Shown one piece after another: positions 8,692-16,669 of a stretch of 64,000 bases of DNA. Under the pieces are notes generated by a model, which did not search any database, was not told the DNA's origin, and saw nothing but the letters and a program-made list of their open reading frames with translations. The stretch covers positions 1-64,000 of the forward strand of contig NZ_JAUCEU010000007.1 in the NCBI RefSeq assembly GCF_030348765.1, in the 5' to 3' direction. Within the stretch, counting starts at the first letter, position 1. Each line of letters starts with the position of its first letter. The position numbers and the translations under genes were made by a program. This stretch comes from Neobacillus sp. CF12 (GTDB lineage Bacteria > Bacillota > Bacilli > Bacillales > Cytobacillaceae).

Positions 8692-8801
8692 GCTGATCAT
8701 ATCGATACTTTATAATCGACTACTTCATATTTTAAAACCGTAAATAATTTCCTCCTATAATGGAAATATTATGCACGAAGATAAATAGGAGGAAATTCTT
8801 T

Positions 8802-9283
8802 ATGGAAACGAACCATGATCATATTAAATTAACCGCATCTGAGTTATCCTATTTATGGACCAGCTATCTTGCAGATAGTATGGCGGTTTGTGTATTGCAG
8901 TATTTTCTTGTACAGCGAATAATCAACAACCAAATCTGTACGTTGGCTCTCCGAAATGGCAATGCCGTAATTACCAATCCCAGCATAAATCATAAGATTG
9001 AATTGAAACATCATTAATTTATCTGAAAATGGCGCTTCTGTTGAATCGGTTACTTCCTGATCATACGCCATAGGAACAGGTAGTGAACCCATTTCTAAAT
9101 AACTACTCAAGACTTTTGTATGCTTCAATGAAACCTCTTTACCTCTTAAAAAAAATTTCCTCACCTTGGTTTAATATGGAGGTATTGAAGTTATCAGAGG
9201 ATGGTTCTAACCTAATGATCGAGAATGAGTGGCTGGAGCAGCCTCCAATGGCAGCAAATCGCAGTGATTTGGCAAAGAATTAG
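8802..9283 (+). pseudogene. DUF3231-family gene broken by deletion and internal inversion
   Basis: Three pieces of one DUF3231 protein are present in scrambled order. On the + strand from ATG 8802 (GGAGGAAA just upstream) is the family N-terminus: LTASELSYLWTSYLADSMAVCVLQYFL. From about 9170 down to 8917 the minus strand encodes the middle of the C-terminal repeat (VRKFFLRGKEVSLKH, PFSDKLMMFQ, GIGNYGIAISESQRTDLV). The + strand resumes at 9176 with the family C-terminus (EDGSNLMIENEWLEQPP...NRSDLAKN) and TAG at 9281. In intact proteins these run N-middle-C on one strand, so about 255 bp has been inverted and the part between the N-terminus and VRKFF (over 100 residues) is lost. It keeps a terminator but cannot encode a working protein. 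Confidence 0.85.
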
Positions 9284-9285
9284 GA

Positions 9286-9321
9286 AAAGAAGGCAAGCCG
9301 CATCTGGGCTTGCCTTCTTTT
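9286..9321. terminator. Bidirectional Rho-independent terminator
   Basis: AAAAGAAGGCAAGCC / GGGCTTGCCTTCTTTT with T runs on both strands, between the DUF3231 pseudogene and the convergent S1-domain gene. Confidence 0.85.
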
Positions 9322-9329
9322 ATCTATAA

Positions 9330-9782
9330 TTATCCGCGTCTTCCGCCTCTGCCGCCACGTTTCGTTTCGGTATTGCGCTTTAGGCTGGATAAATTTTCTT
9401 CGCTCGCTTTTAAGAATTTAGCCATTTTATCTTCAAAGTTTTCTTTTGGTTTAAAGTTGCTCCCTTTTGAACGGAAGTCCTTTGATTGCCTATTATCTCT
9501 TCCCTGGCGTTGTGGACGCTGGGAATAAGAAGAAGTTTGTCCTTCTGGTTTATCAATTGCTTTTTTAATAGACAAGGCAGTTTTTCCGTCTTTCTCACTA
9601 ATTACCTTAACTTCAACCTGGTCTCCAACTTTGAGATGATCATTAACGTCTTTTACGTAGCTGTCTGCTACTTCACTGATATGCACAAGACCAGTTGTGC
9701 CACCTGGTAATTCTACAAACGCTCCAAAATTAGTAATACCCGTTACTTTACCTTGTACTTTGCTGCCTACTTCGATCGACAA
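9330..9782 (-). CDS. S1-domain RNA-binding protein, YabR-like
   Basis: A 150-aa protein whose residues 1-75 are a single S1 (OB-fold) RNA-binding domain: VGSKVQGKVTGITNFGAFVEL, GLVHISEVADSYVKDV and LKVGDQVEVKVI are all standard S1 strands. The tail is basic and Gln/Ser rich and ends in an Arg-Gly tract (KRGGRGGRRG), which usually adds nonspecific RNA binding. This matches B. subtilis YabR closely from memory; YugI (GSP13) is a more distant alternative. A role in translation or ribosome-associated RNA binding is inferred from the fold. It begins at TTG 9782 with AGGGGGAAC about 8 nt upstream. In B. subtilis yabR sits beside divIC and spoIIE; here it stands alone, so it may be a second copy. 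Confidence 0.8.
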   Translation of the reverse strand: MSIEVGSKVQGKVTGITNFGAFVELPGGTTGLVHISEVADSYVKDVNDHLKVGDQVEVKVISEKDGKTALSIKKAIDKPEGQTSSYSQRPQRQGRDNRQSKDFRSKGSNFKPKENFEDKMAKFLKASEENLSSLKRNTETKRGGRGGRRG

Positions 9783-9940
9783 AAAGAGTTCCCCCTAAAT
9801 AATGGTTTCAACACTTAATTATACACTGATACAAAGACAATTTCAAGCTGTTATCTAATTATCTTAAACAACAGAAATACACAGATAGAAAATGTAGGTT
9901 GATTGTTTCATTTTTAAACCCTACTACAAGGCTCAAATAG

Positions 9941-9984
9941 AAAAGGTCCGTTGAAGGATTAACATCCTTGCAATCGGACCTTTT
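9941..9984 (-). terminator. Rho-independent terminator of the guanylate-kinase-like gene
   Basis: A nested hairpin: outer stem AAAAGGTCCG / CGGACCTTTT, inner stem AAGGAT / ATCCTT. It lies just downstream of the minus-strand gene ending at 9988. Confidence 0.8.
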
Positions 9985-9987
9985 AGC

Positions 9988-10578
9988 TTAATAATCGGTA
10001 ACAATTCTTTTTTGATCAAGGAAGGCTTCAATAACTTCACTAACTTGAAATGAAACCTGTGGTGAATCATAGTTTTCAAAGACATGCTCACATTGAGTTT
10101 TATATTCCATGATTTCATCATAATGGGCTAAATGTCTTTGGATATCTTTTTCTTTATCGTTTCGTGCCTTATGTCTCTGAATAACCGTATCACGATCTGA
10201 ATAGATGAAAAGGCGCATGACGCGGTCACCGTACATATCTTTCAATTTTTCAGTGCCTTCTGGATTTAAGGTTAAATAAACAAGATTATGATTTTCGAAT
10301 GCCTTCACAATATCTTGTTCGCGAATTCCATAATGAATTCCGTCGATTTCAACACACTCAAGAAATTCTTGGTTGTCGTTTAGCTCGTTGAAGTTTTCTT
10401 CCGAAACAAAATGGTAGTCTACTCCATCTTGTTCATAATGACGGGGAGGTCGAGTTGTGTAAGAGAGGACAGTTTCCATATCAAACGCAGTTGCGACCAT
10501 CTTGGCAATCGTTTTTCTACCAGAACCGTCTGGCCCAGTGTAAATGAAAAGCTTTTCCTTATCTTTAATTTTGTACAT
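9988..10578 (-). CDS. Guanylate-kinase-like protein (atypical P-loop)
   Basis: A 196-aa P-loop protein of the guanylate kinase fold. Near residue 15 it has GPDGSGRKT. The GMP-binding region follows as SYTTRPPRHYEQDGVDYHFVS, nearly identical to the true Gmk signature. The segment EFLECVEIDGIHYGI corresponds to the Gmk 'fle.a.v.gn.YGt' element. In ordinary Gmk the P-loop is GxxGxGKxT; here the usual Walker Lys is Arg and the next residue is Lys, so ATP binding may be shifted or weak. It is separate from the rpoZ/dfp region where housekeeping gmk usually lies, so I read it as a paralogue, not the essential enzyme. Start: ATG with AGGAGG about 6 nt upstream. Confidence 0.75.
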   Translation of the reverse strand: MYKIKDKEKLFIYTGPDGSGRKTIAKMVATAFDMETVLSYTTRPPRHYEQDGVDYHFVSEENFNELNDNQEFLECVEIDGIHYGIREQDIVKAFENHNLVYLTLNPEGTEKLKDMYGDRVMRLFIYSDRDTVIQRHKARNDKEKDIQRHLAHYDEIMEYKTQCEHVFENYDSPQVSFQVSEVIEAFLDQKRIVTDY

Positions 10579-10946
10579 AAATTACCTCCTAAAAAAAATA
10601 TTGTAAATAAAAAAAGAGATCCACAGATGTATGAAATTGCTAGCCAGTGAGTGATCTGTAATATCCTTGAAGCAGGATATAATTATTATAACAGATTTTT
10701 TAGAAAAAATTTGACTTTTCTGTTTTTTTTAATTATTTTGGCCTACTATTAATGCAGACAACTACTAAAAATACTGTAACGTTTCTCTTTAGTATTGTAA
10801 AGGTGCTATGTAACAGTGTGGGAAATAAAAATGTCGAAATGTCTAGCATTTCAAGTATAATGAACATATTCAGATTTTGCATACGAAATTTCTTTGAGAG
10901 AAATCCTATATAGAAGTTGGATAATACAAAAAAACGAGGTTACTAC
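10579..10946. other. Intergenic region with divergent leaders, no gene
   Basis: 368 nt between the guanylate-kinase-like gene (minus) and dbpA (plus). For dbpA, TGTCGA (10832-10837), an 18-nt spacer and TATAAT (10856-10861) form a plausible promoter, leaving a leader of about 80 nt. On the minus strand ACAGAT and ATCTGT (about 10625-10665) can pair ahead of a T-rich stretch in the leader of the kinase-like gene. That could be an attenuator, but the evidence is weak. No ORF with a ribosome binding site was found. Confidence 0.5.
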
Positions 10947-12392
10947 ATGAGTGAAAAAAAGTTTGAGGATTATCAGTTAAGCGAGGAAATAAGACGAGCA
11001 CTTGATGTCTTGAAATATGATAAGCCTACCGAAGTACAAAAAGAAGTCATTCCCAAAGCACTTGCGAATCATGATTTGGTTGTAAAATCGCAAACAGGAA
11101 GTGGCAAGACTGCATCCTTTGCAATTCCTATTTGCGAAATGATGGATTGGGAGGAAAAAAAGCCACAAACCTTAATCCTTACTCCAACTCGTGAGCTAGC
11201 TGTCCAGGTTCGTGAAGATGTAACGAATATTGGTCGATTTAAACGGATAAAAGCGATGGCTGTGTATGGGAAAGAACCTTTCTCGAAACAAAAAGAAGAA
11301 TTAAAGCAAAAAACCCATGTGGTTGTGGGTACACCTGGTCGTACGATGGACCACATCGAAAGAGGAACGCTTGAATTAGATAAAATCAAGTATTTGATTA
11401 TCGATGAAGCGGATGAAATGTTAAATATGGGCTTTATCGAAGAAGTAGAAGGTATCATTAAAGAACTTCCTGAGAACAGAGTGACGATGGTCTTTTCTGC
11501 TACCTTACCGAAGGATGTGGAAAACCTCTGCCATCAATATATGAAAGAACCTATCCATATCGATATTGCTGCTACAGGGGTTACCACAAATACGATTGAA
11601 CATGCTGTTATTGAGGTAAAGGACGAAGATAAAATTTCGTTGTTGAAGGACGTAACACTGGTTGAAAATCCGGATAGTTGTATCATTTTTTGCCGAACGA
11701 AAGAAAATGTGGAAAAAGTTTATACGGAACTGGAAAAAAACAATTATTCATGTGAAAGACTTCATGGCGGTTTAGAACAAGAAGACCGGTTTGGAGTTAT
11801 GGACGGCTTTAAATTGGGTAATTTTCGCTATCTTGTGGCAACAGATGTAGCTGCAAGAGGTATTGACATTGATAATGTAACCCTGATCATTAACTACGAT
11901 GTCCCGATGGAAAAAGAGGGATATGTGCACCGGACTGGAAGAACAGGTAGAGCCGGCAACAAAGGAAAAGCGATTACCTTTGGGACTCCTTATGAAGGAA
12001 AATTCCTTAAGGCAATTGAAAGATACATTGGTTTTGAAATCCCTGCAATGGACGCTCCGACGCAAGATGAAGTAGAGAGTGGAAAAGCGGCATTCGAGGA
12101 AAAGCTTAGCGGCCGGAGAGTGGTTAGAAATAACAAAACTGCTCGAATTAATAAGGATATTACCAAACTCCATTTTAGCGGCGGTAAAAAGAAGAAACTT
12201 CGTGCGGTAGATTTTGTTGGTACGATCTCCAATATTCCGGGCGTATCAGCAGATGATATTGGGATTATTACCATCCAGGACAACTTATCCTATGTTGACA
12301 TCCTTAATGGAAAAGGCTCTTTAGTCCTGCAGGCTATGGAGCATACCACTGTCAAAGGAAAAAAACTTAAAGTCAGTAAAGCATTAAAATAA
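10947..12392 (+). CDS. dbpA: DEAD-box RNA helicase DbpA/YxiN
   Basis: ATP-dependent RNA helicase that remodels 23S rRNA during 50S assembly. RecA-like domain 1 has the Q motif ([10 protein letters not shown]), motif I SQTGSGKT near residues 48-55, [13 protein letters not shown] (DEAD) and VFSATLP (SAT). Domain 2 has [11 protein letters not shown] and [10 protein letters not shown]. The last 75 residues (from about [19 protein letters not shown]) are the DbpA RNA-binding domain, which binds hairpin 92 of 23S rRNA and separates DbpA/YxiN from other DEAD-box proteins. At 481 aa it matches YxiN. The start at ATG 10947 is set by CGAGGT about 8 nt upstream; an upstream in-frame TTG at 10917 is less likely. 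Monocistronic with a strong terminator. Confidence 0.93.
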   Translation: MSEKKFEDYQLSEEIRRALDVLKYDKPTEVQKEVIPKALANHDLVVKSQTGSGKTASFAIPICEMMDWEEKKPQTLILTPTRELAVQVREDVTNIGRFKRIKAMAVYGKEPFSKQKEELKQKTHVVVGTPGRTMDHIERGTLELDKIKYLIIDEADEMLNMGFIEEVEGIIKELPENRVTMVFSATLPKDVENLCHQYMKEPIHIDIAATGVTTNTIEHAVIEVKDEDKISLLKDVTLVENPDSCIIFCRTKENVEKVYTELEKNNYSCERLHGGLEQEDRFGVMDGFKLGNFRYLVATDVAARGIDIDNVTLIINYDVPMEKEGYVHRTGRTGRAGNKGKAITFGTPYEGKFLKAIERYIGFEIPAMDAPTQDEVESGKAAFEEKLSGRRVVRNNKTARINKDITKLHFSGGKKKKLRAVDFVGTISNIPGVSADDIGIITIQDNLSYVDILNGKGSLVLQAMEHTTVKGKKLKVSKALK

Positions 12393-12402
12393 TGAAGCAA
12401 GA

Positions 12403-12430
12403 AAGGGACGATTTTTTCGTCCCTATTTTT
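12403..12430 (+). terminator. Rho-independent terminator of dbpA
   Basis: AGGGACGA / TCGTCCCT hairpin (12403-12424) followed by ATTTTTAT. Confidence 0.85.
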
Positions 12431-12469
12431 ATCATAGGCTGTGTTAAAGCAAATTTTTGATTTTGGCAC

Positions 12470-12724
12470 TCTGTTGATTGAAGCGGAAGGCACGAAGACT
12501 CCTCGAAAATGCTATCGCCTTTTCTTCGTGCGTGGGCAAATTCAAGGACGCCTTTCAATGTTCTGCGGGGGGACGGGGCAGGGGAGACCCCACAGGCGCT
12601 TAGCGCCGAGGAGGCTCCCCTTTACCGCCCGCGGAAATCGAAGTGCCTAGTGACAGGCAGAGACGGCCTGTCACTGCGGTGATTATTCAAAGAAGCTTTC
12701 CTTAGTGGAGCGGAAATCAACAGA
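12470..12724. repeat. GC-rich palindromic Bacillus intergenic repeat
   Basis: The ends are inverted repeats, CTGTTGATT (12471) and AATCAACAG (12715-12723), flanking a GC-rich core that stands out from the AT-rich surroundings. The core reads GAAGCGGAAGGCACGAAG, then CGGGGCAGGGGAGACC, then GGCGCTTAGCGCC and GAGGAGGCTCCCC, then CCGCCCGCGGAAA. I recognise this order from a common small dispersed repeat of Bacillus genomes. Compared with that layout there are two extra pieces: about 50 nt near 12510-12560, and about 65 nt near 12648-12710 carrying a perfect GTGACAGGC / GCCTGTCAC hairpin (12650-12674). It has no transposase and is probably a non-autonomous element or a structured RNA/DNA repeat. 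Confidence 0.75.
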
Positions 12725-12767
12725 CAAGTTAACACAGCCAATCAAAAAAGAGGAGATTTGTTACCAA

Positions 12768-12959
12768 ATGAAGTATTTTAAATCACAAATGAAGCAGTTA
12801 GTAAAAGAAAATAGAGAATTGCAGCAGCATTTGAAAGAGTTAATAAATGAACATGATTTAGAGAAAAACTTTGCTCTTAAGGCTCTGTATCATTCAGAAG
12901 TAGCAGATGGCGGCAGGTATCAGACAGCATATCAAGCACTTGATATGCCGAAAGAGTAA
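12768..12959 (+). CDS. Small coiled-coil hypothetical protein, 63 aa
   Basis: A short, highly charged protein. Residues 1-35 (KSQMKQLVKENRELQQHL and following) form a likely coiled coil with Leu at heptad positions, and the tail is HSEVADGGRYQTAYQAL. Family not recognised. I place the start at ATG 12768, after AGGAG (12751-12755); the frame stays open back to 12705, inside the palindromic repeat, so an insertion may have replaced the original upstream region. It lies 25 nt before the 2-hydroxyacid dehydrogenase gene and is probably co-transcribed with it. Confidence 0.5.
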   Translation: MKYFKSQMKQLVKENRELQQHLKELINEHDLEKNFALKALYHSEVADGGRYQTAYQALDMPKE

Positions 12960-12984
12960 GTTTTACAAAAAAGAGGGAAAAGTT

Positions 12985-13917
12985 ATGGATATCAGAAATA
13001 TTTTAATAGTCAGTCCAATGTATAGAGAACTTAAATTATTAATTGAAAAGGAAGTCACGGATAAGTCTTTTCGATTTATTTCTGAGGGAGAGCTTACACA
13101 GGATAATTTAAGCTGGGCAGATGCACTGGTTTCATTTAATTTAAAAGCAGATTATGATTACAGTACTGTGAAATGGGTTCACTCTTTAGGAGCCGGGGTG
13201 GACCGGTTCTTATTTAAAAAGGATTGGAATGAAGAGGTTTTATTAACAAGAACAATTTGTTCTTTTGGGCAGAGGATTGCAGAGTATTGTTTAAGTTACT
13301 TCTTAAAGGATTTACAATTTCATGATACCTTCTGGGAGCAAAAGCAACAAAAAAAATGGGAGCAGCGAACACCAAAACTAATAGGAGAACAAAAAGTTCT
13401 TGTATATGGAACCGGAGAAATCGGTCAAATGATTGCGAAGGTTTTCTCAGGATTGGGAGTTGACGTGTTCGGGGTCTCTTTAAGTGGGAAACAATCTGCC
13501 TATTTTAAAGAGGTCATGAAGTTGGAAGACCATTTTTCACAAATAAGCGAAAAGAACTATATCATCAATACATTACCGTTGACAGAACAGACAGAAAAAT
13601 TATTCGACAGTTCTATTTTTAATAAACTTTCAGATGTAGGATTTATAAATGTGGGAAGAGGGGCATCAGTTGACGAAGGGGCCTTACTGCAAGCATTAAA
13701 TGAAAACTCAGTTAGATTTGCTGTACTTGATGTGTTCGAACATGAACCGCTTCCAGGAAATAATCCATTATGGAGTCATCCAAGGGTTCAAATTACTCCA
13801 CATATTTCTGCGGTTACGACACCCAATGAAGGGGCGGCTTGCTTTCTGGAAACACTTAAAAACATCGACGAAAACAAGCTTCTGAAAAATAGAGTTGATA
13901 CAAAAAAAGGTTATTAA
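12985..13917 (+). CDS. D-isomer-specific 2-hydroxyacid dehydrogenase family protein
   Basis: NAD(P)-dependent oxidoreductase, 310 aa, which would reduce or oxidise a 2-keto/2-hydroxy acid. The nucleotide-binding domain shows YGTGEIGQMIA near residues 138-148 (GxGxxG). The substrate Arg is in NVGRGASVDEGAL, the catalytic Glu comes next (VFEHEPLP), and the acid His is in ITPHISAVT. The compact N-terminal catalytic domain with WVHSLGAGVD is like GhrA-type glyoxylate/hydroxypyruvate reductases. The substrate is not predictable. Start: ATG 12985 after AGAGGG about 6 nt upstream; upstream in-frame residues overlap the preceding ORF and are not counted. Confidence 0.82.
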   Translation: MDIRNILIVSPMYRELKLLIEKEVTDKSFRFISEGELTQDNLSWADALVSFNLKADYDYSTVKWVHSLGAGVDRFLFKKDWNEEVLLTRTICSFGQRIAEYCLSYFLKDLQFHDTFWEQKQQKKWEQRTPKLIGEQKVLVYGTGEIGQMIAKVFSGLGVDVFGVSLSGKQSAYFKEVMKLEDHFSQISEKNYIINTLPLTEQTEKLFDSSIFNKLSDVGFINVGRGASVDEGALLQALNENSVRFAVLDVFEHEPLPGNNPLWSHPRVQITPHISAVTTPNEGAACFLETLKNIDENKLLKNRVDTKKGY

Positions 13918-13942
13918 GGATTAAGAATAGAGTGAACAAACC

Positions 13943-13968
13943 GAAAACCCTAATGAATAGGGTTTTTC
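13943..13968 (+). terminator. Rho-independent terminator
   Basis: AAAACCCTA / TAGGGTTTTT hairpin after the dehydrogenase gene. Confidence 0.8.
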
Positions 13969-14117
13969 CTTTAGTATGGTAACGCTTTAAAAATCGTAAT
14001 GAAATGTTCACATGTAGAGTAGTGAAAATGAGGTAAAATGAACTTGTATCTAATTTATGTGAAGAAATTCACAAGTGGTGGATTTTTATTTTTCAATCAT
14101 AACAGAGGTGGTACAAC

Positions 14118-14480
14118 ATGGGAGAGCTTTCAATAAGTGCCTTACTCATAAGATTTCTTTTGGGAGGAACAGCTGTAGCTGTTTCAACACTTGTTGCAAG
14201 GAATTTAGGTGAAAAAGCTGGGGGAATCTTTGCAGCTTTTCCAGCCGTATATTTAGCAGCTTTATTAACAGTTGGTTTGGACTTCAGCGGAGATAAGTTA
14301 GTAGCCCATTCCATCTTATTGTCAAAAGGCGCTATCGTCGGGATGGGAATTAATATTTTAGTTGCCATTCTCGCTGGTTATCTCTTGCCTAGACAAGGGT
14401 GGAAGCGCGGTCTTATCCAGGCTATGGGCTTTTGGCTAGTTGTATCAATGGCGGTTGTGATGATTACAACTTACTCATGA
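14118..14480 (+). CDS. DUF3147 family membrane protein, first of a pair
   Basis: A 120-aa protein with four predicted membrane helices. The motif KAGGIFAAFPAV near residues 34-45 recurs in its neighbour and marks DUF3147. Biochemical role unknown. It lies 15 nt upstream of a second, related four-helix gene. Two adjacent half-size homologues suggest a heteromeric membrane complex, by analogy with paired SMR transporters, though there is no direct evidence. Start: ATG with AGAGGTGG about 6 nt upstream. Confidence 0.75.
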   Translation: MGELSISALLIRFLLGGTAVAVSTLVARNLGEKAGGIFAAFPAVYLAALLTVGLDFSGDKLVAHSILLSKGAIVGMGINILVAILAGYLLPRQGWKRGLIQAMGFWLVVSMAVVMITTYS

Positions 14481-14495
14481 GAAAGGGTGCTACCT

Positions 14496-14873
14496 ATGTA
14501 TAAAGATTTACTTATTCGCTTTATTCTTGGCGGGTCAGCGGTGATGATCAGCTATATGATAACGGTCATTTCTCCGTGGAAAATTCTTGCTGGTATCTTT
14601 GCAGCTTTTCCAGCCGTGATGATTACTGCGGTTTTAATGGTAGGGATTGCCTCTGGTTCAAAGAATGCAGCGAAAATTGCCAATGGATCCGTTTTTGGAA
14701 TGATTGGCGGTGTTGTCTGTGTGGCAACTGTTTGGACCGTACTACAAGTCAGCGGCAATTGGACATTAAGTATTATACTTGGTCTTGTGTTCTGGCTGGG
14801 GAGTTCGATCATTGTATCTTCATTAAGAGACAAGATTATAAAAAGTAAGAAAAACACAGTTAGGGCTGCCTGA
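14496..14873 (+). CDS. DUF3147 family membrane protein, second of a pair
   Basis: A 125-aa, four-helix protein homologous to the one encoded just upstream: both have GIFAAFPAV and a short basic cytoplasmic tail (here SKKNTVRAA). Start: ATG 14496, with GAAAGGG (14481-14487) 8 nt upstream; GTG 14487 overlaps the ribosome binding site. The two genes form an operon ended by the hairpin at 14902-14931. The function of the family is unknown; a transport or membrane-partner role is inferred from the topology only. Confidence 0.75.
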   Translation: MYKDLLIRFILGGSAVMISYMITVISPWKILAGIFAAFPAVMITAVLMVGIASGSKNAAKIANGSVFGMIGGVVCVATVWTVLQVSGNWTLSIILGLVFWLGSSIIVSSLRDKIIKSKKNTVRAA

Positions 14874-14901
14874 TAATAGGTTATGACATATATAAAGTAA
14901 A

Positions 14902-14931
14902 AAACAAGACGGCAAGTGGCCGCCTTGTTTA
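14902..14931. terminator. Bidirectional terminator
   Basis: AAACAAGACGGC / GCCGCCTTGTTT imperfect hairpin between the DUF3147 pair and the convergent small lipoprotein gene. Confidence 0.65.
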
Positions 14932-14962
14932 TCGTTACATATAGTGTGATTCAATATAAAAC

Positions 14963-15112
14963 CTATTCCTCCGTTTCTTCTGTGCCTTCTTCATTTTGTT
15001 CTGTTTCTTCTGTTTCAGTATCATCATTTCCAGTATCGCTACATCCAGTGGCAACTCCAAGCAACATAAAAACGGACATCATTGCAACTAACCAAGTTTT
15101 GTAACTTTTCAT
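14963..15112 (-). CDS. Small acidic lipoprotein, 49 aa
   Basis: The ORF starts at ATG 15112 with AAGGAGGA upstream on the minus strand. Residues 1-24 are a lipoprotein signal (MKSYKTWLVAMMSVFMLLGV then ATGC, Cys24). The mature part is only 25 residues and almost all Asp, Glu and Thr (DTETEETEQNEEGTEETEE). It would be a lipid-anchored acidic tail on the outer face of the membrane. No family recognised; cation binding or surface charge are guesses. A terminator lies downstream. Confidence 0.7.
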   Translation of the reverse strand: MKSYKTWLVAMMSVFMLLGVATGCSDTGNDDTETEETEQNEEGTEETEE

Positions 15113-15437
15113 CTCAAACTTCCTCCTTGAATGCTTGCAATTTGTACTACAGGATTATCATACAAGCTTTTGAAACGAAAAAGATTTAATTTTCCATTTC
15201 TTAACATTCTTTAACCTTCTCTTTATCAAACTTCAAACGAATTGACGCATAATTTACAAAAATTTTAAAATGCTCTCTTTTTGATGATCAGCAAACTAAT
15301 GATTGACCGACGGTTATAATTTTGTTACTCTATACTTAACTTTTATTCTTATCAAGAAACTTTTAAAATTAAATCGTAATAAATAGATGAATCATATAGA
15401 ATGAGTGATAGAAAATAACACTAGAAGGTGGGTATAA
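15113..15437. other. Intergenic region, no gene seen
   Basis: 325 nt of AT-rich sequence between two divergent genes. The ribosome binding sites of both are clear (AAGGAGGA for the lipoprotein, AGAAGGTGGG for the monooxygenase). I find no ORF, strong hairpin or confident promoter. Confidence 0.5.
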
Positions 15438-16523
15438 ATGAACTTACAAGCAGATGTTTGTATCGTTGGCGGCGGACCTGCAGGGACATTACTCGGACAT
15501 TTATTAGCTAAAAACGGGGTATCGACCATTATTATTGAACGATCTGCTGGAGTTAATCGTCAATTCAGAGGCGAGCATATTAATGCCGAAACAGAGGCAA
15601 TTCTAAAAGAACATCAATTATTTAAGAGAATAGAAGAGCTTGGGATTCTAAAAATGAAAAAAGTAGAATACTTCTCTGGTAGAAAGATAGTAAAGAGTAT
15701 CACCCCTGGAAACCACGAAGATCATGTAGGAATTCATGTGCCTCAAGGACATTTATTAACAGCTATTATCGAAGAGTCAGAAGAAAACAAACATTTTCAA
15801 CTATTATTTAACACCACTGTTAAAGAACTGATTCAAGATGATCAAGGTTACTACACAGGCGTGAAAGCCATACAGAATGGGGAAGAAATTCTCATTTCTA
15901 GCAAGGTAACGGTAGGTGCAGATGGCCGATATTCAACCGTTAGAAAGTTAGCAAAAATTCCTACTGTTGAAATGACTCATGGATATGATGTATTGTGGGC
16001 GAAAATTCCTGCTCCAGCAGGATGGGAACCTACAACTAGAATGGTACTGGTAAATGGACATCAGTTGGCATTATTTTCACAGACGGGGGGCCTCATCCAA
16101 ATCGGCTGGAATATTGCCGAAGGATCATTTCCAACCTTGAGGAAAGAATCTTTGCAGCCATTTCTTGATCCATTGATAGAAAGTTTTCCGGAACTAGAGG
16201 AAAGTATTAAAGAGCACCTTCAATCTTGGAATAACTTTGTCTGTCTAAAGGTGCAAAGCTCTCGATGCGAAACATGGGTAGAGGACGGATTAATCCTCAT
16301 AGGGGATGCTGCACATACAATGACACCAACAGGTGCAATCGGAATTAATTGTGGAATGAAAGACGCTCATATCTTAGCACCAATCCTTACCAAAGCCATA
16401 GAAGAAAAAGATATAAGTGCAGGCCAACTGAAAATATTCGAAATGAACAGAAAAAATGAAATCAAAACCCAACAAATCATGCAAGTACTGCAAGAAACAA
16501 CATTTTCTGAGAAGTTCGCATAA
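15438..16523 (+). CDS. FAD-dependent monooxygenase (PHBH/aromatic hydroxylase type)
   Basis: A flavoprotein of 361 aa that would hydroxylate or oxidise a small organic substrate with NAD(P)H and O2. The FAD-binding GGGPAG is at residues 11-16 and its ribose-binding acid in IIIERS. VGADGRYSTVRK is the 'DG' motif, and LIGDAAHTMTPTGAIGIN is the 'GD' motif contacting the riboflavin chain. It lacks a C-terminal thioredoxin-like domain and is a little shorter than typical 390-400 aa members. The substrate is not readable; relatives act on aromatics or quinones. Start: ATG 15438 after AAGGTGGG. Monocistronic, ended by a very long hairpin. Confidence 0.8.
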   Translation: MNLQADVCIVGGGPAGTLLGHLLAKNGVSTIIIERSAGVNRQFRGEHINAETEAILKEHQLFKRIEELGILKMKKVEYFSGRKIVKSITPGNHEDHVGIHVPQGHLLTAIIEESEENKHFQLLFNTTVKELIQDDQGYYTGVKAIQNGEEILISSKVTVGADGRYSTVRKLAKIPTVEMTHGYDVLWAKIPAPAGWEPTTRMVLVNGHQLALFSQTGGLIQIGWNIAEGSFPTLRKESLQPFLDPLIESFPELEESIKEHLQSWNNFVCLKVQSSRCETWVEDGLILIGDAAHTMTPTGAIGINCGMKDAHILAPILTKAIEEKDISAGQLKIFEMNRKNEIKTQQIMQVLQETTFSEKFA

Positions 16524-16536
16524 TAAAAACGGTGAC

Positions 16537-16597
16537 AGGCACCAAATATACAAAAATTCGCTTTTATGTAGCGATTTTTGTATATTTGGTGCTTTTT
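16537..16597 (+). terminator. Long Rho-independent terminator
   Basis: A 22-bp near-perfect stem: GCACCAAATATACAAAAAT (from 16539) pairs with ATTTTTGTATATTTGGTGC (to 16592), followed by TTTTTT. It is preceded by the GGTGACAGGCACC motif that recurs in Bacillus intergenic regions. Confidence 0.85.
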
Positions 16598-16669
16598 TGT
16601 TTTAGCTATGTTGTAGGATTGGCTTGAATGGGAGATTATATGTTTACTGATTATGGAGGGGTAATTAAG

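Noticed and set aside
12441-12650. 69-aa ORF in the palindromic repeat
   Set aside because: It is GC-rich repeat sequence read by chance; no ribosome binding site and ends in the repeat core.
14916-15104. 62-aa Ser/Val-rich ORF on the + strand
   Set aside because: It is antisense to the small acidic lipoprotein, which has the better ribosome binding site and signal peptide.
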